Below, piece after piece: positions 6,576-8,958 of a stretch of 8,958 bases of DNA. The notes beneath the pieces were generated by a model. The model saw only the letters and a program-made list of their open reading frames with translations. It was not told the DNA's origin and did no database searches. Numbering within the stretch: position 1 is the stretch's first letter; every line of letters begins with the position of its first letter. A program made the translations under genes and the position numbers. This DNA comes from an uncultured delta proteobacterium (GTDB lineage: Bacteria > RBG-13-61-14 > DRUE01), in the NCBI GenBank assembly GCA_903897985.1, contig CAIUDS010000058.1, positions 1-8,958 on the forward strand, read 5' to 3'.

Positions 6576-7430
6576 TCAGGTCCGGGTTTTGCGGTTCACC
6601 TGTTTGAGGAACTTCAGCCCTTTGCTCGCCAGTTCTTCCGGGCTGCGGGCGAACTTGCGCCAGATGCAGCACAACTTGGCGATGTTCTCCATGCTCGGAT
6701 CAAAACTCTCGATCGTGATCCAGCCGTCATAATGCGCCGCCTTGAGCGCCCGGTAGAATTCCTCCCACGGCACCATGCCCGTGCCCGGGATCCCGCGCTG
6801 GTTCTCGCAGGCATGGACATATCCCAGCCGCGAGCCGCAGGTCTTGACCGCCTCCGCGAAATTGTTTTCCTCCCGGATCATGTGGAAGGTGTCCAGGTGC
6901 ACCCGCGTGTTCTTCGCGCCGACCTCTTTGAGGAATTTCACCGCGTCCGCGGCGATGTTGATGAAATGCGACTCGAACCGGTTGACCGGCTCGATGCACA
7001 GGATCACATCGGTGTTCTCTTTCGCAAACCGACAGATTTTGCGAAAGGCCTCGACCGCCCAGTCCCATTCCTGTTTGGTGCGCATCTTGCCGGTCAGATA
7101 GCCCCAGCCCGCATAGTTGACCCCGGTCAAATTCTCCGCGCCGATCTGCGAGCTCAGGTCAATTATTTTTTTCATGAACTCGATCCCGCGCTTCCGGGTC
7201 GCCGCATCCGGCGAGATCAGGTTATGTTTTTCCGAAAGCCCGATCCCGGTGTTGAGCCTTAGCCCGAGCGAGCGGGTCCGGACCTTGATCTCCGCGGCCG
7301 GCAATGAATCCGGATCGAACAAAGTTATCTCCAACCCGTCGAACCCCAATTCCCTTGCCCGGTCCAAAATCCAGAGTTCCTTTCTGGTGAAAGTCTCTGA
7401 AAACAACAGCCCATGAATCCCGTATTTCAT
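6576..7430 (-). CDS. D-tagatose/D-psicose 3-epimerase-like enzyme (sugar phosphate isomerase/epimerase fold)
   Basis: 284 aa from the ATG at 7430, preceded by AAGGAG (7437-7442) at 6 nt; a longer in-frame reading to 7472 runs through the intergenic hairpin and lacks an RBS. The protein is a xylose-isomerase-like TIM barrel. The metal ligands of characterised ketose 3-epimerases are all in place: E147 ('IEPVNRFE'), D180 with H183 ('HLDTFHM'), H206 ('YVHACENQRG') and E241 ('ITIESFD'). They sit at a constant offset of five from E152/D185/H211/E246 of the Pseudomonas cichorii D-tagatose 3-epimerase, with R212 matching its R217. Expected reaction: reversible C3 epimerisation of free ketoses (D-fructose/D-psicose, D-tagatose/D-sorbose, D-xylulose/D-ribulose) with Mn or Co. 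Exact sugar preference is not readable. It follows the lyxose isomerase gene by 53 bp and is probably its operon partner. No signal peptide, so cytoplasmic. Confidence 0.88.
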   Translation of the reverse strand: MKYGIHGLLFSETFTRKELWILDRARELGFDGLEITLFDPDSLPAAEIKVRTRSLGLRLNTGIGLSEKHNLISPDAATRKRGIEFMKKIIDLSSQIGAENLTGVNYAGWGYLTGKMRTKQEWDWAVEAFRKICRFAKENTDVILCIEPVNRFESHFINIAADAVKFLKEVGAKNTRVHLDTFHMIREENNFAEAVKTCGSRLGYVHACENQRGIPGTGMVPWEEFYRALKAAHYDGWITIESFDPSMENIAKLCCIWRKFARSPEELASKGLKFLKQVNRKTRT

Positions 7431-7446
7431 TTGCTTCTCCTTCGTG

Positions 7447-7468
7447 CTGCGGACACTCCTGTCCGCAG
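7447..7468 (-). repeat. Perfect hairpin (9-bp stem, 4-nt loop) in the intergenic gap of the sugar operon
   Basis: CTGCGGACA and TGTCCGCAG are exact inverted repeats around a 4-base centre that reads GGAG in the transcript. The hairpin lies 16 nt after the lyxose isomerase stop and 4 nt upstream of the epimerase SD (7437-7442). There is no U-tract after it, so it is more likely an mRNA-stabilising or translation-tuning element, or a dispersed REP-like palindrome, than a terminator. Confidence 0.65.
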
Positions 7469-7483
7469 ACAACTATTATCTTC

Positions 7484-8149
7484 TCATGGTATCTCCGAAC
7501 TCAACGGGAACAACATCTCCTCATCCTCTTCGATCGCCGGAAACCGGACCATCGGCTCCCAAAAACGGTTGTCATGATCATCGTCGTTCACCGAGCTGAC
7601 CTCGCCGATCAGCACCATGCCGGTTCCCGGCTCCGGATAAAATCGGTGATAGAGCCGCTGCGGAACGCACACGCTCTCGCCCGGACCGAGGATAAGTTTG
7701 GCCCCGGCCTTCACCTTCTTAAGTACTCCGTCCACGCTGACCGTCACCGGCGTTTTTGCCAGGCGGTCCGCGCTCGTGGAATTCCACAGTTCAAACACCA
7801 GGTTCCCGCCCGCCCTCACAATGATGTCTTCCATTTTGCGCCAGTGGAAATGGATCGGCAACTTCTGCCCCTCTCTCATAATCAGCGCCTTCTCGCCATA
7901 GAGCTTGCCCTTGCCGCCCGGCGTCCCGTTGCGGATCGTGAAAATCACCAGGCCCAGCTTTGCGAATTCTCCTCCCCCGAAATCTGTCACATCCCAGCCC
8001 AGCTTGCGCTGCTTGATCTCGCGGTAATCCCCCCGAAACTTCTTCCAGTCCTCGATCCGAAAATACGCCCACGCCGGCAGATGAAAATGATGCTTCTCCA
8101 AAAACTTCACCGCCCCGCGCTGCAACCGGTTTATCTCCGACCGCTTCAT
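7484..8149 (-). CDS. D-lyxose ketol-isomerase (cupin-fold)
   Basis: 221 aa, ATG at 8149 with GGAGG (8157-8161) 7 nt upstream. It matches the D-lyxose isomerase family (EC 5.3.1.15; the E. coli O157 Z5688-type and Bacillus YdaE-type proteins are of similar size). The N-terminus is 'MKRSEINRLQ', followed by 'AYFRIEDWKKF', 'LGWDVTDFG' (50-58) and 'GLVIFTIRNG' (66-75). The cupin metal site is H100 and H102 in 'PIHFHW', E107 in 'KMEDI', and H168 in 'LYHRFYPEPG'. Expected reaction: D-lyxose to D-xylulose and, in most characterised members, D-mannose to D-fructose, using Mn. It is cytoplasmic. As the first gene of the minus-strand pair it would supply ketoses to the downstream 3-epimerase. No kinase, transporter or regulator for these sugars is seen within the window. 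Confidence 0.92.
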   Translation of the reverse strand: MKRSEINRLQRGAVKFLEKHHFHLPAWAYFRIEDWKKFRGDYREIKQRKLGWDVTDFGGGEFAKLGLVIFTIRNGTPGGKGKLYGEKALIMREGQKLPIHFHWRKMEDIIVRAGGNLVFELWNSTSADRLAKTPVTVSVDGVLKKVKAGAKLILGPGESVCVPQRLYHRFYPEPGTGMVLIGEVSSVNDDDHDNRFWEPMVRFPAIEEDEEMLFPLSSEIP

Positions 8150-8167
8150 TGCCTTTCCTCCGGCCTA

Positions 8168-8195
8168 ATTCTAGCCTTCCTTGATTATCATTCAA
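8168..8195 (-). promoter_or_regulatory. Candidate promoter of the lyxose isomerase-epimerase operon
   Basis: On the minus strand TTGAAT (8190-8195, 4/6) is followed after 16 bp by TAGAAT (8168-8173, 5/6). Transcription would start near 8161-8163, right at the upstream edge of the GGAGG SD, about 12 nt before the ATG. No operator-like repeat overlaps it clearly. Confidence 0.4.
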
Positions 8196-8212
8196 GTAAA
8201 GCTAAGCCTGAC

Positions 8213-8228
8213 CGGGCCATAAGGCCCG
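8213..8228 (-). terminator. Hairpin between the YgiT-type gene and the sugar operon
   Basis: CGGGCC and GGCCCG form a perfect 6-bp GC stem with a 4-nt loop (TTAT in the minus transcript). It lies about 50 nt after the YgiT-type stop codon and upstream of the candidate promoter for the sugar operon. The bases that follow (GTCAGGCTTAGC) are not a U-run, so termination would be weak or Rho-assisted. It separates the two minus-strand units. Confidence 0.35.
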
Positions 8229-8280
8229 AATAAAGAGGATTAGAGGACTGAGGGTTAGATCAAAGGACTGGGCGAGACAA

Positions 8281-8508
8281 TCAACAATACTGCGCCACCG
8301 GTATTTGTTGCTTGACCGCGAGGCGCTTCCGCTCATGCCGGATGCGCTCAATTTCATGAAGCGTTTCCGCCTCCAGATAACTCTCTCCGCAATGCGGGCA
8401 ACTCACCACTGGCACATTTTCTATAACCAAAAGGTTCTTTCCTTTGCCGTAGGTCCTGGCGAGCCGGCGGACTTGCGCGCCTTTTTTTCCGCAAATTTCA
8501 CATACCAT
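8281..8508 (-). CDS. YgiT-type zinc-finger protein (MqsA-N-like)
   Basis: 75 aa from the ATG at 8508. An upstream in-frame ATG at 8526 would add MKREKQ, but it lies only about 2 nt past the predicted transcription start, whereas the 8508 ATG has GGGA seven bases upstream. Homologues also commonly begin with a short M-x-CEICG end. Zinc ligands are two CxxC pairs, C3/C6 ('CEICGKKG') and C37/C40 ('CPHCGESYLEAETLHEIERIR'), with 'LLVIENVPVVSC' between them, the typical YgiT/TIGR03831 pattern. The Xre-type HTH half of full MqsA is absent. Such small proteins are usually the antitoxin-like partner of a DUF4258 (MqsR-unrelated) toxin encoded next door; no such toxin is visible on either side here. 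Function therefore open: orphan antitoxin or zinc-ribbon DNA/protein-binding factor. Confidence 0.85.
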   Translation of the reverse strand: MVCEICGKKGAQVRRLARTYGKGKNLLVIENVPVVSCPHCGESYLEAETLHEIERIRHERKRLAVKQQIPVAQYC

Positions 8509-8534
8509 TTGCTTTTCCCTTTTCATAAAGTGAT

Positions 8535-8543
8535 ATTATAGCA
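8535..8543 (-). promoter_or_regulatory. Extended -10 promoter for the YgiT-type gene
   Basis: The minus strand reads TGCTATAAT, a TGn extended -10 with a 6/6 hexamer (8535-8540). No good -35 is present at 16-18 bp, which fits an extended -10 promoter. The TATAAT overlaps the TAA stop (8536-8538) of the upstream gene. Predicted start of transcription near 8528 favours the ATG at 8508 as translation start. Confidence 0.5.
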
Positions 8544-8958
8544 GATGTATAGATAATTTGAGTCCCGGCCTTTTGGCTCTTACTAACAGGCTATTTTCCA
8601 GGTCCAAACAATCCTCCCAATTCCGGACGAAATTTTTAGCTTGTTTCTTAAAAAATTTGGCGTCCCTTTTCTGAGAGATCAAGAAAAAGCATACAAATTT
8701 CGTCGAGAAACAGAAAATAACCGATGCTTTGGTTACCAATCCCAGTTCTTTCACGCGGAATTTGACATAATCCTTACGTGGGATACGCGGGAAATGCTGA
8801 TAGATCAACAACGAGTGTCCTTCATCAAAAGCCCTTTTGACTTCACTGTAATAGAGATACTTTTCCGATCCCTTCCGGCCGCAAGGCTTAGAATCTGTCT
8901 GAAGACCAGTGTCGGGATCGAAAAAAATTAGTTTGCATTCAGCAAGTTCTTGCAAAGC
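8536..8958 (-). CDS. Conserved hypothetical protein, 5'-partial
   Basis: The frame is open to the right edge (a TTG at 8955 is preceded by an open Ala codon), so the N-terminus lies outside; 140 residues are visible. The visible part starts 'ELAECKLIFFDPDTGLQ', followed by 'RKGSEKYLYYSEVKRAFDEGHSLLIYQHFPR' in two adjoining stretches. This is a pattern I associate with an unnamed family of bacterial hypothetical proteins whose DPD(T/N)GL acidic motif looks like a nuclease, phosphatase or methyltransferase-type active-site loop; that functional link is speculation. The C-terminal third is Lys/Phe-rich ('KFFKKQAKNFVRNW'). Base composition is markedly AT-richer than genes to the left (a 60-base line near 8641 is about one third G+C), suggesting a different origin. 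The stop lies inside the -10 of the YgiT-type gene, so the two are tightly packed. Confidence 0.75.
   Translation of the reverse strand, partial: ALQELAECKLIFFDPDTGLQTDSKPCGRKGSEKYLYYSEVKRAFDEGHSLLIYQHFPRIPRKDYVKFRVKELGLVTKASVIFCFSTKFVCFFLISQKRDAKFFKKQAKNFVRNWEDCLDLENSLLVRAKRPGLKLSIHLL

Noticed and set aside
5509..6672. 387-codon open frame on the minus strand opposite the amidohydrolase gene
   Set aside because: It lies antisense to a gene with clear catalytic motifs, a Tat signal and an RBS. Its protein is rich in Gly, Arg and Gln without domain signatures, as expected of a shadow frame in GC-rich DNA.
7431..7472. Longer start of the epimerase gene at 7472
   Set aside because: It would put the coding sequence through a perfect hairpin, has no RBS and adds 14 residues absent from the family's usual start; the ATG at 7430 has AAGGAG at 6 nt.
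8244..8270. Direct repeat AGGACTG with a 20-bp period
   Set aside because: Only two 7-bp copies in a purine-rich stretch; two helical turns apart is suggestive of an operator but chance cannot be excluded.
8641..8931. 96-codon plus-strand frame near the right end
   Set aside because: It is antisense to the partial gene whose minus-strand protein shows family-like motifs; no RBS was found for it.

Overview
The window looks like chromosomal DNA of an uncultured Gram-negative-type bacterium. By eye GC is in the high 50s up to about 8.2 kb. Ribosome-binding sites are ordinary AGGAGG types, one protein carries a Tat signal, and TMTC-like TPR membrane proteins and B12-type radical SAM proteins are abundant, a mix typical of environmental lineages such as the PVC/Omnitrophota or Desulfobacterota type. 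The taxonomic reading is inference only. No rRNA, tRNA, CRISPR array or insertion sequence was seen.

Left part (1-5375), envelope and glycan-type functions: the 3' part of a large polytopic membrane protein with an extracytoplasmic C-terminal domain (+). It converges on a B12-binding-type radical SAM protein (-), and the two stop codons share the bases TTAA. Upstream of the radical SAM gene are a possible 7-codon leader ORF with a strong Shine-Dalgarno site and a small membrane-anchored hypothetical protein (-). Diverging from these is a TMTC-like protein with a multi-TM glycosyltransferase-C-like half and C-terminal TPRs (+), behind a near-consensus sigma-70 promoter that sits almost on top of the start codon.

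Middle part (5376-8280), small-molecule and sugar metabolism: a Tat-exported amidohydrolase (+) with its own promoter and RBS. It converges, with an 8-bp gap, on a two-gene minus-strand operon of D-lyxose ketol-isomerase followed by a D-tagatose/D-psicose 3-epimerase-like enzyme. The pair could interconvert aldoses and ketoses (lyxose-xylulose-ribulose, or mannose-fructose-psicose). A perfect 9-bp-stem hairpin lies between the two genes, just before the second RBS.

Right part (8281-8958): a visibly AT-richer segment with a YgiT-type zinc-finger protein and the 3' part of an unnamed conserved protein, both minus strand. The usual DUF4258 toxin partner is not seen, so the YgiT protein looks like an orphan, and the segment may have been acquired.

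Nothing in the window is a clear-cut new system. The items most worth following are the leader ORF/small ORF in front of the radical SAM gene, the isomerase-epimerase operon with its hairpin, and the promoter arrangement of the TMTC-like gene.
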